Shown here: piece after piece, positions 9,201 through 17,000 of the stretch
Numbering within the stretch: the stretch's first letter is position 1
How the letters are laid out: every line of letters starts with the position of its first letter
Assembly: GCF_003957255.1 (NCBI RefSeq)
Contig: NZ_QDIE01000012.1
Location: 1-56,796 of the forward strand
Length of the DNA: 56,796 nt
Direction: 5' to 3'
Origin: Actinotignum sanguinis
GTDB lineage: Bacteria; Actinomycetota; Actinomycetes; Actinomycetales; Actinomycetaceae
The notes under the pieces: generated by a model
Database searches by the model: none
What the model saw: only the letters and a program-made list of their open reading frames with translations
What the model was told of the DNA's origin: nothing
Translations under genes and position numbers: made by a program

Positions 9201-12177
9201 GGGGATTTTCTCCTCACCGATGGTGGAAACGGATAAGGGCACCGATATCAAGCCGGTCACCAAGAATTCCGATTCTTCCTTCGAAGTGGTGCTCCCCGAG
9301 GGCGTTTCCTACGTCATCGTCACCGTGGCCGACAAGGGCATGAATAACACCATGGTCACCAAGGTGCTCGGCGCGAACGCCATTGAGATCCCGAGCCTGA
9401 ACACCTACAACACCCAGGTGTTCACCCCGAATCACCGCCTCGTCAAGGACGGCAAGCTGACCGTGTTCGGCCTGGCCTCCGATGCGGTGGCACGCGTGAG
9501 CGTGGCCGATGCGGATGCGGAGCTCGGTGGCGGATTCTTCGCCGCCCAGGTCCCGCTGACCGAAGGCACCCAGAACATCCCCGTGATTGCCTACGGTGAT
9601 AACGGCCGCGAAATCACCCGCACGGTACTGACCGTCACCTACGATACGGTGGCCCCGAGCGTGGCGATTACCTCCCTCAATGCCGGCGGTAAGCAGCCGG
9701 TGGCCGAGGATGGTTCGGTTACGATCACCGGTAATGTGCGTGATGAGCGCGCCGGCGCTACCCTCACCGTCAAGGTGAACGGTAAGGCCGCTGAGGTGGA
9801 TGCCGCCGGCGGATTCACCAGCACTTTCACCCCGGAAGCTGATGCGCTCAGCGCCACCGTGGTGGCCTCCGATGGTGGAAATACCACCACCGAAACGGTT
9901 ACCTACGAAGGCCGGGAGGTCGTGGCGGAAGATACGTCGTCGTACCAGGCCCCCACGTTCACGAATGTGCAGTGCTTCGGCACCACCTGCCTGCCGGATA
10001 TGTCCACCGCGGAAAAGACGGCGGACGGCAAGCTAGTGCTGCGCGGTACGGCGCAGGGCGTTTCCACCTTCGTGCTCCAGCCGCGCGTGACCGTGAACGA
10101 GGCCGGCGACTACGTGGTTCCGGAAGCGATCAACGTGACGGTCCAGGCCGATGGCACCTTCGAAGCCGCCGTGCCGGTGACCGCCGGCATTAACGCCTTC
10201 CATATGAAGGTGACCGATACCGCGGGCAAGGTCCGCATGGATACCATCCTGCGGGTGTTCTGGGATACCGGGTACCCCAAGGTTTCCTTCACGGAACCGA
10301 CCCTGTACAACGGCGTGCTCTACGCGAATTCGGATGAGGTCACCTTCGCGGGTACCGCCTCCGATGATGCCTGGGGCTACGACCTGAAGATCAACGGCTC
10401 GGTGGTGCGCAGCATTATCGACCACACCGTGGGCGGCACCAAGACCAATACCCGCAGCTTCAACCAGGCATTCCCGGTTGCGGACGGCGATACGGTCCTT
10501 GTGCAATTCGGTGACAGCATGGGCAATACCCTTCTCAACACCATCCCCGTGGTGGTGGATAAGGAAGGCCCGGCGGTGAGCATCAACGGCACGGACGGCG
10601 CGGTTATTCGCGACGGCGCTGCCATTGCCACCAGCGTGACCGACCCCAACCTCAAGGCCGCGCGCGTGCTCCTCAACGGTGACGTGCTCAGCGAACAGAG
10701 CACCGATGCGGCCCTGCTCGGCCAGTCGGTGGAGGACAGCCTCGTAGACGTCAAGACCTACTTCGGTGGCGGAAATGACGAGGGTGCGAACGGTGCCGAT
10801 GCGGCGAAGGCCGTGCAGGTTGATGCCAACGGTGTGGCGGATAAGAACGACGCCGCCCGGGTGGTTGCGGGCGTGAAGGACGCGGCCGGACTCATGGCTG
10901 AGGCCGATGCTCCGGTTGCCGACGACGCAGCAGCTGGCGATACCGCTGGCGATGCCGCGACCGCTCTCAACTACACCGTGGAAACCGCGGAGCTGCCGGC
11001 CGGCACCTACACCCTCACGGTGGAAGGCACCGACCTGGCCGGAAACTCCACCGCGCAGTCCATTTCCTTCACGAAGGACAGCCTGCCGGTTATCGAGGGC
11101 CCGGACACCGTGGAACTCACGGCGCCCGCCGGCGCTCTGGACCGGCAAGCCCTGGCCGCAGAGGTACTCGCCAAGTACACGGTGAAGGACGACGGCGCAG
11201 CTGGGGCCGCGGGCGATACCGCTCTTACCCTGGCACCGGGCACGGTGCTCAACCCGGGTGAGAATACGGTGACCCTCATTGCTACCGATGCTGCCGGGGC
11301 TGCCGTGACCAAGACGGTGAGCGTGACGGTGACCCAGGAGACCGCTCCGGCGCCGGAGCCCACTCCGGGTGAGCCGGGTACCCCGGGCACTCCGGATCCG
11401 ACGCCTGCGCCGAACCCGACGCCGGTTCCGAACCCGACGCCTGCGCCGAACCCGACGCCTGCACCTGAACCGGGCACGCCCGGTAAGCCGGGTGATACCG
11501 GAAACGTGTTCTACCTGTCGAATGACTGGGTTTCCACGGTTGCTCAGCAGGTCTTCTCCTACGGGCGAGCCGCTGACCAGGTCCTTATCGGTGACTGGGA
11601 TGGCGATGGCAAGGAAACCTTGGCCGTGCGCCGCGGGAACCAGATCTTCATCCAGAACAGCCTTAACGGCGGAGTTGCTGATGAGGTGATTTCCTTCGGT
11701 AAGGCCGGGGACACGATCGTGGTTGGTGACTGGGATGGTGACGGTAAGGATACCTTCGCGGTGCGCCGCGGCAACCAGGTGTTCGTCCTCAACTCGATTC
11801 GTTCCGGGGATGCCGACCAGGTATTCAGCTTCGGCCGCGACGGCGACGTGCTGCTGGCCGGTGATTTCGATGGCGACGGTAAGGATACCTTCGCGGTCCA
11901 GCGTGGAAATGTGTTCTTCGTGAACAACACCCTCGCGGGCGGCAAGGCTGAAACGTCCTTCTCCTATGGCCGGACCGGTGACCAGATCTTCGTTGGTGAC
12001 TGGGATGGTGACGGTAAGGATACCTTTGCGGTGCGGCGTGGTAACCAGGTGTTTGTGGCGAACTCGCTCAAGAGCGGGAACGCTGATATCACCCTCCACT
12101 ACGGCCGGGCCGGTGACCAGATGCTTGTTGGTGACTGGGATGGGGATGGCGTTGATACGCCTATCGTCCGCCGCTAA
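6268..12177 (+). CDS. giant secreted subtilisin-like serine protease with C-terminal DxDGDG repeats
   Basis: 1969 aa from GTG 6268 (SD AGGAGAAGG); the frame is open to 6163, but the signal peptide (about 1-32, ending PALAADQ) starts only here. Order: an I9-type propeptide (RVRVIVLLKDQ, about 70-150); an S8 catalytic domain with Asp about 217 (AIVDTGIDPSH), His about 273 (HGMHVAG) and Ser about 604 (SGTSMAAPNVAG); a PA-type insert between His and Ser (about 470-510); Fn3-like and several Ig-like/glucodextranase-like beta domains to about 1690; a Pro-rich linker of NPTP repeats (about 1700-1745); then five copies of a 45-residue FG-GAP/VCBS-like repeat with GDWDGDGKDTFAVRRG, a calcium-loop pattern. 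Architecture resembles C5a-peptidase-like cell-envelope proteases. No LPXTG anchor; the repeat domain may bind the cell wall (inference). Monocistronic, with a strong terminator. Confidence 0.93.
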   Translation: MTGFNWRRLGGLSVTAALALSVLTTPALAADQPAPSNPAGAFAGLFSPDNPELAAFQDLQGSTERVRVIVLLKDQSRLGSDAGEAQSLATQEDLVAQWSEKYGLQLERQFGYLVNGFAATMPADKMAALEAEAAVASVKRERVYQTTNVAATERAADISRAVAQSAGATKALVQGALAAQPQENVPLEDASRDMQGAPAALADAGADGTGMVIAIVDTGIDPSHRDMRIDNCDTAKIKNINTAANPAFTCKVPNGYNYADDNFEIIDTTSSMHGMHVAGIAAANGLDEGQTFATTGRVEGMAPNAQLLAMKVFSNDPARSRGAADGDIIAAIEDSVKLGADVINLSLGSDNGFGYSNGAGLAIEEARAKGVLPVISAGNSGLNFSPGGTEDDMFGKWDDGVIGSPSAHDATLSVASIDNNLETRSVARVTVNGVAEDLFYELATGKPDNVAREAVAAGTGKPEEFPADTTGKYALIERGGITFGEKFGNAQKAGAAGVIIYNHEAGGDSMISMGGIDEYTFPGGVMFRSDALRLVEAIKAGTPVTIALTDEARTTPSATAGAPSSFTSWGPTSNLDFKPNISGVGGNVYSTLNSNTYGSMSGTSMAAPNVAGSMASVLQVLGQRFPDMSRVDRLSLAETLLMNTAEIPRHDGVPYAPRQIGAGLVRVDHALASQVHARVDGANSVALGQVNGPVSFTVTLTNHGDKEAAYAIPRQEVVNETNNANDITSTFISKETLTADRKVLTVAPGETTQVTFTLTPSKGNHFVEGWAVLAGVQETPDIKVPYLGFAGDWNAEPIFVAPGQTWGEGNTSTSQLTTTIFGMTLPVKNNIFGEFWLSPNKDNNVDAIVPNLTQLRNAEEAQFEIYDANGKLVTRVGEEQELSRQIAGTALGTKNIAQPYRSHAFDGTVWDAASASFKAIPDGRYTYRVKARLGDRFDWQTLDMPFGVDTVAPEVSVGEPFERDGQKILPFTVTETGSGIFSSPMVETDKGTDIKPVTKNSDSSFEVVLPEGVSYVIVTVADKGMNNTMVTKVLGANAIEIPSLNTYNTQVFTPNHRLVKDGKLTVFGLASDAVARVSVADADAELGGGFFAAQVPLTEGTQNIPVIAYGDNGREITRTVLTVTYDTVAPSVAITSLNAGGKQPVAEDGSVTITGNVRDERAGATLTVKVNGKAAEVDAAGGFTSTFTPEADALSATVVASDGGNTTTETVTYEGREVVAEDTSSYQAPTFTNVQCFGTTCLPDMSTAEKTADGKLVLRGTAQGVSTFVLQPRVTVNEAGDYVVPEAINVTVQADGTFEAAVPVTAGINAFHMKVTDTAGKVRMDTILRVFWDTGYPKVSFTEPTLYNGVLYANSDEVTFAGTASDDAWGYDLKINGSVVRSIIDHTVGGTKTNTRSFNQAFPVADGDTVLVQFGDSMGNTLLNTIPVVVDKEGPAVSINGTDGAVIRDGAAIATSVTDPNLKAARVLLNGDVLSEQSTDAALLGQSVEDSLVDVKTYFGGGNDEGANGADAAKAVQVDANGVADKNDAARVVAGVKDAAGLMAEADAPVADDAAAGDTAGDAATALNYTVETAELPAGTYTLTVEGTDLAGNSTAQSISFTKDSLPVIEGPDTVELTAPAGALDRQALAAEVLAKYTVKDDGAAGAAGDTALTLAPGTVLNPGENTVTLIATDAAGAAVTKTVSVTVTQETAPAPEPTPGEPGTPGTPDPTPAPNPTPVPNPTPAPNPTPAPEPGTPGKPGDTGNVFYLSNDWVSTVAQQVFSYGRAADQVLIGDWDGDGKETLAVRRGNQIFIQNSLNGGVADEVISFGKAGDTIVVGDWDGDGKDTFAVRRGNQVFVLNSIRSGDADQVFSFGRDGDVLLAGDFDGDGKDTFAVQRGNVFFVNNTLAGGKAETSFSYGRTGDQIFVGDWDGDGKDTFAVRRGNQVFVANSLKSGNADITLHYGRAGDQMLVGDWDGDGVDTPIVRR

Positions 12178-12234
12178 TAACTAGCGCCCGCGGGATGCTG
12201 GCCCACCGGCCAGTATCCGGCCCAGGGTAAAGGG

Positions 12235-12274
12235 AAGGGGAGGCCCCGGAATTTCCGGGCGCCTCCCCTTTTCG
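12235..12274 (+). terminator. Rho-independent terminator of the subtilase gene
   Basis: GGGGAGGC (12237-12244) pairs with GCCTCCCC (12261-12268), and CCCGGA pairs with TCCGGG inside, with one bulge, followed by TTTTC. A smaller hairpin CTGGCC/GGCCAG lies just upstream at about 12198-12213. Confidence 0.85.
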
Positions 12275-12292
12275 CTTTCCTGCGTTCGCTGC

Positions 12293-12333
12293 GGGTTAAT
12301 AGGCAGAAGGGGGTCTAATTACGGTGTGTTGTT
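12293..12333. repeat. solo IS-end-like sequence (copy A)
   Basis: About 41 nt that align, with one gap and roughly 80% identity, to 56623-56665 near the window end. Shared blocks are GGGTTAATAG and GGGTCTAAT followed by ACGG-GTGT-GTT; most differences are transitions. No coding remnant of a transposase is found next to this copy, so it looks like a relic end. It lies directly after the subtilase terminator. Confidence 0.5.
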
Positions 12334-12376
12334 GTCTTGGATCGGGTGCGGAACCGAACGCACCCCCGGTCCGTAA

Positions 12377-12475
12377 CAGGGTGCAAATCTACGCACCATT
12401 TTGGCCTGATTTCTGCTCTGAGTTTGCACTACGCGACCCTGACCGTCCGGAATTTGCACTATGTTTGCCCCGGAC
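12377..12475. repeat. structured intergenic repeat, element A
   Basis: Arm 1 GTGCAAAT (12381-12388) is complementary to TTTGCAC at 12423-12429 and to ATTTGCAC at 12452-12459. Between arm 1 and arm 2 lies a conserved core (12393-12413) ending CCTGATTTC. Arms 2 and 3 share TTTGCACTA and are about 30 nt apart. Element B, exactly 120 nt downstream, has the same layout with different arm sequences. Confidence 0.6.
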
Positions 12476-12496
12476 TCGGTGACGAGCCTTCGTCGC

Positions 12497-12605
12497 GAAC
12501 AAAGTGTGCGTGCGAGCACCGTTTTCACCTGATTTCATGTTCCTCACGCACACTTTGTGGACTGCGAGGTTCGGGACGCACACTTTTTCTACCCACGGTT
12601 CGGTT
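12497..12605. repeat. structured intergenic repeat, element B
   Basis: Arm 1 AAAGTGTGCGTG (12501-12512) is perfectly complementary to CACGCACACTTT (12545-12556) and, for 11 nt, to ACGCACACTTT (12576-12586). The core 12516-12536 matches the core of element A at 18 of 21 positions. The arm 2 to arm 3 spacing is again about 30 nt. The rest of the gene-free stretch 12334-12705 holds no recognisable gene. Confidence 0.65.
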
Positions 12606-12705
12606 ATGGTGCGTGGCGGACCGGACGGAATGCGTTTTCCGTCAAGGCATGTCATGCCACGGAGGTTAAGGAAACAAGGGGCGCGGACTATCTATTTACG
12701 CTTAG

Positions 12706-13791
12706 CTACCTTGAGCGGGCCCGCCGCACCTGCCACTGGCAAAACTCGCGAATCTCCGCGAACCCGGCCTCCCGCACCGGTGCGCGGGACAGCAAGACGT
12801 CATGAACGGCATTATCCAATTTCAGGATATGCACATCGCTCGCTATGTCCGCGGCCCGCGCCCACATTTGTTCGACGTCCAACACGGTATCGGCCCCGCG
12901 TAGCTCCTCGCTCCACGCGGTGGCCACGATGCTGCGCGCCGCGGTGAGCATGAGAACCGGCAGCCGCAGTCGCACATTTCGAGCTACATATCGCTGCGCT
13001 CGGATGACCGCGTGCAGCCACCCACCGCGAATCGGTGCCGGATCCGGGCGCATATCCCAGGCCGGCGTCCACCCGGTGGTCCAAAACGGATCGGTGGTAT
13101 CTTCCGGAGCCCCGGGCACCCGCGTCATTCCCTCCGGGCGCCACGCGTCGAGCACCATCCCGTAAAAGCCCGGGTCGTGCACGGGCAGCGGTTTTTTCGG
13201 TGCGGTGCGCGCCGCCAGTTCAGCCACAGGTACGACGACGGCGCTCCCCGCCGCGCCCACCTGCAACTCCAACCACGGTGAATTAAGCACCAGGCCAGCC
13301 AGGTTCTTCCCGCGGCGTGACCCGGCGTAGAGGGTCGCGGTGAGGCCACCGGTGGAATGTCCGTACAAGATGGTGGGGAGCTGTGCAGCGCCGGGGCCGA
13401 ACCGGGCCGGGAGGTCTGTTCGCATGGCGGCCAGCGCGGCATCAATATCTGCAAAATACACCCGCATGCTATCTGTATACCCGTAGCTCTGCCGCTGCGG
13501 ATCCCAAGACCGCCCATATTTGCGCAGGTCAATTGCGTAGAAAGCCCCGCCGGCAGCCGTTACCGCGTCAGCGAGGGCCCACTGGTAAAACATGTCATTC
13601 CAGCCGTGAATGGCGAGGAAAGCGAAGCTCGGGGTAGGCGCGTTGGCGGGCGGCAATGCGCGGATGAGGGTAGCGATGACGGCGCCTTCGTCGTCGTCGG
13701 GAAGAGGAAGGGTGAGGCGTTCATAACCGGCGCCGAGGAGGTCGGGCTCCCACGCGAGCGCGGGGTGGTGGGGCGAGGCGGCTCGAGTCAC
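12706..13791 (-). CDS. alpha/beta hydrolase (serine aminopeptidase S33/lysophospholipase-like)
   Basis: About 361 aa. Nucleophile elbow YGHSTGG near residue 145, oxyanion-region FAILAIHGWND-like strand near 60, AIDLRKYGRS near 90, and near the C-terminus an Asp/His pair in ILKLDNAVHDVLLS. This fits the Hydrolase_4 group (monoglyceride lipase/lysophospholipase-like); no signal peptide, so probably cytosolic. GTG 13791 has the better spacing to the GAAAGG ribosome site; ATG 13797 directly abuts it. It is monocistronic and ends towards the repeat region. Confidence 0.85.
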   Translation of the reverse strand: MTRAASPHHPALAWEPDLLGAGYERLTLPLPDDDEGAVIATLIRALPPANAPTPSFAFLAIHGWNDMFYQWALADAVTAAGGAFYAIDLRKYGRSWDPQRQSYGYTDSMRVYFADIDAALAAMRTDLPARFGPGAAQLPTILYGHSTGGLTATLYAGSRRGKNLAGLVLNSPWLELQVGAAGSAVVVPVAELAARTAPKKPLPVHDPGFYGMVLDAWRPEGMTRVPGAPEDTTDPFWTTGWTPAWDMRPDPAPIRGGWLHAVIRAQRYVARNVRLRLPVLMLTAARSIVATAWSEELRGADTVLDVEQMWARAADIASDVHILKLDNAVHDVLLSRAPVREAGFAEIREFCQWQVRRARSR

Positions 13792-13906
13792 AATCATCCT
13801 TTCGGCTTTTCCTCGATTTTACCGCCCGCGTAGGGTGTGCAGGGTGCACATAAACTCGGATGATTTATGCGCACCCCGGGCTGGGATGATCCGAGAATTA
13901 GTTAAG

Positions 13907-14569
13907 CTAAGCGGCCGCCGTTCCAGGCACGGCAACCGGCTGAAGGACGAGGGTGCGGTCGGTGCGGGCGGCGATGCTCGGGTCGTGGGTGACGAGCAGC
14001 AGGGCACAATCGCGTTCGCGCACGGTATCGAGGATGAGGCTGAGGACTTCGTCGCGCAGCTCGGTATCCAGCGCTCCGGTCGGTTCATCAGCCACCAGCA
14101 GGCGCGGGTGATTAATGAGCGCCCGGGCCAGCGCTACTCGCTGACGTTCCCCGCCGGAGAGGTTCTCGGCCATCGTTTGGGGAAGGACACCTAGGGTGCC
14201 AAGGAGCTCGCTGGCCTCGGTGGCGACGTCGCCATCATGACGGTTCCACAGCAGGCGCGGAAGCATCACGTTATCGAGGGCGGTGTATCCGGCCATTAAT
14301 TCGCCGTGCTGGAACACAGTACCGATGGTGGTGGAACGCAGGCGCGCGAGGTGGTTGAAGGGGAGGCGGTGAATATTGGTGTCGGTCACCTCGATGGTGC
14401 CGGAGATGGGCTTATGCATCCCCAGAATCGTGGTGAGAAGGGTTGTTTTCCCCACGCCGGAGCGGCCCATTACGGTGAGGGTGTCCCCGCCGTTGAGGGT
14501 GAAAGTGATGGGGCTGAACAGCGGGTGGGTGTAGCCGCAGACCAGGTTGTCACAATGCAGAATACTCAT
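13907..14569 (-). CDS. ABC transporter ATPase of the bacteriocin-like locus
   Basis: 220 aa. Walker A GRSGVGKTT at about 35, signature NLSGGERQRVALARAL, Walker B LLVADEPTGALD and H-loop LLVTHD, a MacB/LolD-branch ATPase. SD GAAAGG lies 5-6 nt before the ATG, within the 3' end of the permease gene, which it overlaps by 20 nt. With the permease and the secreted peptide it makes a three-gene operon (peptide, permease, ATPase) as in lactococcin 972-type loci, where the ABC pair is assumed to give export and/or self-protection. Confidence 0.9.
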   Translation of the reverse strand: MSILHCDNLVCGYTHPLFSPITFTLNGGDTLTVMGRSGVGKTTLLTTILGMHKPISGTIEVTDTNIHRLPFNHLARLRSTTIGTVFQHGELMAGYTALDNVMLPRLLWNRHDGDVATEASELLGTLGVLPQTMAENLSGGERQRVALARALINHPRLLVADEPTGALDTELRDEVLSLILDTVRERDCALLLVTHDPSIAARTDRTLVLQPVAVPGTAAA

Positions 14570-16643
14570 GGTGATCCTTTCCCGGGCGCCACGCGCGGGC
14601 CCGTGCGGTTAGCCGGCGATACACAAGAATGGATTGCGCGGCGATGAAACAGCCGTAAATCGCAGCGATGGTGAGGATGAACTCCCAGGGGATAAATCCG
14701 GTTCCGGGCAGTAAGAATTGCCGGGCCAGGAATATACCCACCGCGAGAGCCGCGATCCCGGTCACGATATTGGTGGCGAGGGTACGCCGGGCGAGGATGC
14801 GGGCAACCGTGCGGGTTTGCCCGGTGAGTGCCGTGATAGCGGCGGCGTCGCACGCCTGGGCTTCGGCTTCTCGGGAGAAATTCAGCCACACCACCAGCAG
14901 CCCGCAGACAAAAGCGAAGGTCGTGAAGAGGCTGAGCCAGGTGGAATGCTGGCGGTAGATCTGTGCCAGGGCGCGGGTATTTTCACCCAGCGGTGTGGAT
15001 AGCGCGGGGATCGGGGTGCCCAGGTCCAGGCTGTGAATCTGGCTGAGTAGTTTCTCTCCAGAATCTGGGCTATCGGATTCGATGAGGGTGACGAGCCAGC
15101 CGCGGTCTAGGTTCTCAGGGAGACTTGGCTGCGTAGTGCCGTATAGCGGAGTCAGGTAATCAGAAAGCAGCAGGTCAAGATTTTCTGGAGCAACCTGTCC
15201 GGTTTCCAGCGGGACCACTCCGATTCCGTGGCCAGCGGCGATAATAGCAGCGTCGGGGCGGGCCGCGTGAATCTGAGCGGCGGCATTTTCGAGGCAGCCC
15301 GGTGTATTGGGGCGGCACACAAGAGAGGAATCAACTGCGCTGAGGTTCTCAGGAAGTGGCGGCATCTCCTTATCGGTATCTGCGACCGCGTTGAAGCAGG
15401 CGATTAGCAGGGTTCCTATAATGAGGAAACAGCCCGCGAGGGTGCCGGAGCGGGAAGCTACCTCGGGATGGCGCATAACCCAGCGAGTGGTGAGATCAGT
15501 GAGGTGATCCTTTCGGGATCTGGTGGCAATGCTCGCTACGGTGCGGGTAAGTAGCGTGAAGGTTGCCGGCAGGCCTAGTAGGACCAGAATAATTCCTATA
15601 GGAATGGCGGCAGAAGCAAGTTCCAAGGGAATCCACCAGAAATACCACTGGAATCCTGCTGCCAGAAGAATCCCAAGAGCGAAGAGAGCTAGGCCAAGCA
15701 GAGGATGCTTCCTTTTTTGCCGTCCTGGCCGCATTGAAAGCGTGAGGCGGGGCCAGGAGAAAAACAGTACGAGTGCTGCGAGTGCACAAATTAGGGCTAG
15801 AATGATCCAGCCTAGTTGGGGAAGAAATGCCTGCGGGTGGAAGTGGAATCCGGTGAAAGGCAGGCGAATGGCACCACTGATGAGAATGGCGACCGCGGCA
15901 CTGCCCGATAGGCCACCAAGTAATACTGGGGGAATGACTCGGGGAGTGGCGTGCCGAATGAGGTGACTGCGCCGTGCCCCCACGCATTGAAGAATGAATT
16001 GCTCCTGCGCGATGTTGCTCTGAAAATTCTTACGGCAGGCCAAGACATAGAGGAAAATGGGTAGGACGATGACTACAAGCACCAGAGGCAGAAGATGCTC
16101 GGCCCAATGCTCATATGTCACACTACCTATAGCTACAGTATCCGTACTGTTCGCGTCCACTGCAAATCCCGAAGAGAAATATACGCGGGACTCCATCCGA
16201 GCTTGTTCGAGAAAATCACCGGCATTCGCCGGGCGTGCGTAAACCAGTAGATCATCATCAAGAGCTGCGTACTCATCAATAACAGCCGTAATGGGACCGA
16301 ATTGTTGTTCAAGGGTTTCGCGGTAGCGGAGAGCGGGGCGGGTGACCGCCGCGCTCCCCGCTACTGGCCAGGCGCTGAGTCCCGGAGGCGGAGGGACATC
16401 CGGTCGCAAAGGTTCCATGTAGAGAACACTCACGAGACGAGAGTCGATAAAGGTATTATCAACCCGATAGGCGAAAGTGGCTTTATCTTCGCTCGTCGCG
16501 TAGATAGGACCGCTTGTCTGAGCTACCTTGTTCCGGTACGGGAGCTCAACACCGATGGAAGCCAGTGAAAAAACCGCGATGACGCTCAATAAGGCCGTGG
16601 TAAACAGGGCCGGGAATGACCGTCGCTTAGTAGTGAAATTCAT
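14550..16643 (-). CDS. large polytopic permease, bacteriocin-associated/FtsX-like
   Basis: 697 aa. I count about ten hydrophobic segments: one at 11-33, a cluster at about 183-205, 245-265, 277-299, 312-330, 340-360 and 393-412, and three at about 573-592, 625-642 and 650-675. Two large extracytoplasmic loops lie at about 35-180 and 415-570; the second contains a Cys pair in SSLVCRPNTPGCLE. The double FtsX-like arrangement and size match the putative immunity/transport permeases (about 650-700 aa) found beside lactococcin 972-family bacteriocins; this equation is inference from layout. It starts 24 bp after the peptide gene with no clear Shine-Dalgarno, and is coupled to the ATPase. DNA at its 5' end is AT-richer than the surroundings. 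Confidence 0.75.
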   Translation of the reverse strand: MNFTTKRRSFPALFTTALLSVIAVFSLASIGVELPYRNKVAQTSGPIYATSEDKATFAYRVDNTFIDSRLVSVLYMEPLRPDVPPPPGLSAWPVAGSAAVTRPALRYRETLEQQFGPITAVIDEYAALDDDLLVYARPANAGDFLEQARMESRVYFSSGFAVDANSTDTVAIGSVTYEHWAEHLLPLVLVVIVLPIFLYVLACRKNFQSNIAQEQFILQCVGARRSHLIRHATPRVIPPVLLGGLSGSAAVAILISGAIRLPFTGFHFHPQAFLPQLGWIILALICALAALVLFFSWPRLTLSMRPGRQKRKHPLLGLALFALGILLAAGFQWYFWWIPLELASAAIPIGIILVLLGLPATFTLLTRTVASIATRSRKDHLTDLTTRWVMRHPEVASRSGTLAGCFLIIGTLLIACFNAVADTDKEMPPLPENLSAVDSSLVCRPNTPGCLENAAAQIHAARPDAAIIAAGHGIGVVPLETGQVAPENLDLLLSDYLTPLYGTTQPSLPENLDRGWLVTLIESDSPDSGEKLLSQIHSLDLGTPIPALSTPLGENTRALAQIYRQHSTWLSLFTTFAFVCGLLVVWLNFSREAEAQACDAAAITALTGQTRTVARILARRTLATNIVTGIAALAVGIFLARQFLLPGTGFIPWEFILTIAAIYGCFIAAQSILVYRRLTARARAWRPGKDHHEYSAL

Positions 16644-16667
16644 AATGGGTTGGGAAATGCTGTTTCA

Positions 16668-17000
16668 CTAATAGATCCAACCTCCACATGACATTGGTAG
16701 TGGTATGGGTTGCGAAACGCACGGTTTGATAGCGGTGATAGTGGAGCTAACTGTTTTCGTGACGGTGGTATTGTATCCTGATTTGTTGACAAGGCTATCT
16801 TGGCTGGTGCCGCCATTATACTTATACAAAGCTGATACAAATTCGTCATCGTCCGCGTTGTCGGTAACGCTAATCGTCGGCCCGTTAGTTACGGTGTATT
16901 GACCGTACATTGATCCGTTGTAGACGAGAGCAGTTGCCGTAGTAGTTGCTCCGGCAGCTAGTAGAATCCCTACTAAGCTCGCTGTTACTTTACGTTTCAT
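16668..17000 (-). CDS. small secreted bacteriocin-like peptide precursor
   Basis: 110 aa. A clear signal peptide (MKRKV, then a hydrophobic stretch, cleavage probably near TATALV at about 25) leaves a mature peptide of about 85 residues rich in Thr, Ser, Asn, Tyr and Val, with an acidic patch (DNADDDEF), the segment NKSGYNTTVTKTV and a C-terminal Cys-x10-Cys-GGWIY that could form one disulfide. No lactococcin 972 GGTW start is present, so it is not a plain member of that family, but the gene order peptide-permease-ATPase is the same. Very strong SD (AAGGAGGT) 7-8 nt before ATG. GC content is far below that of the neighbours, pointing to horizontal transfer. Confidence 0.75.
   Translation of the reverse strand: MKRKVTASLVGILLAAGATTTATALVYNGSMYGQYTVTNGPTISVTDNADDDEFVSALYKYNGGTSQDSLVNKSGYNTTVTKTVSSTITAIKPCVSQPIPLPMSCGGWIY

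Noticed and set aside
10033-12099. Long minus-strand open frame (688 codons) inside the subtilase gene, and similar ones at 7420-8976, 36157-37866 and 49578-51302.
   Set aside because: They are antisense shadows of well-supported genes in GC-rich DNA, with no family motifs, SD sites or plausible starts.
12389-12655. Minus-strand 88-codon ORF across the repeat elements, with a repeated KVCV pattern.
   Set aside because: The protein repeat is just element B's arms read in one frame; inverted arms and spacing explain it as structured DNA/RNA.
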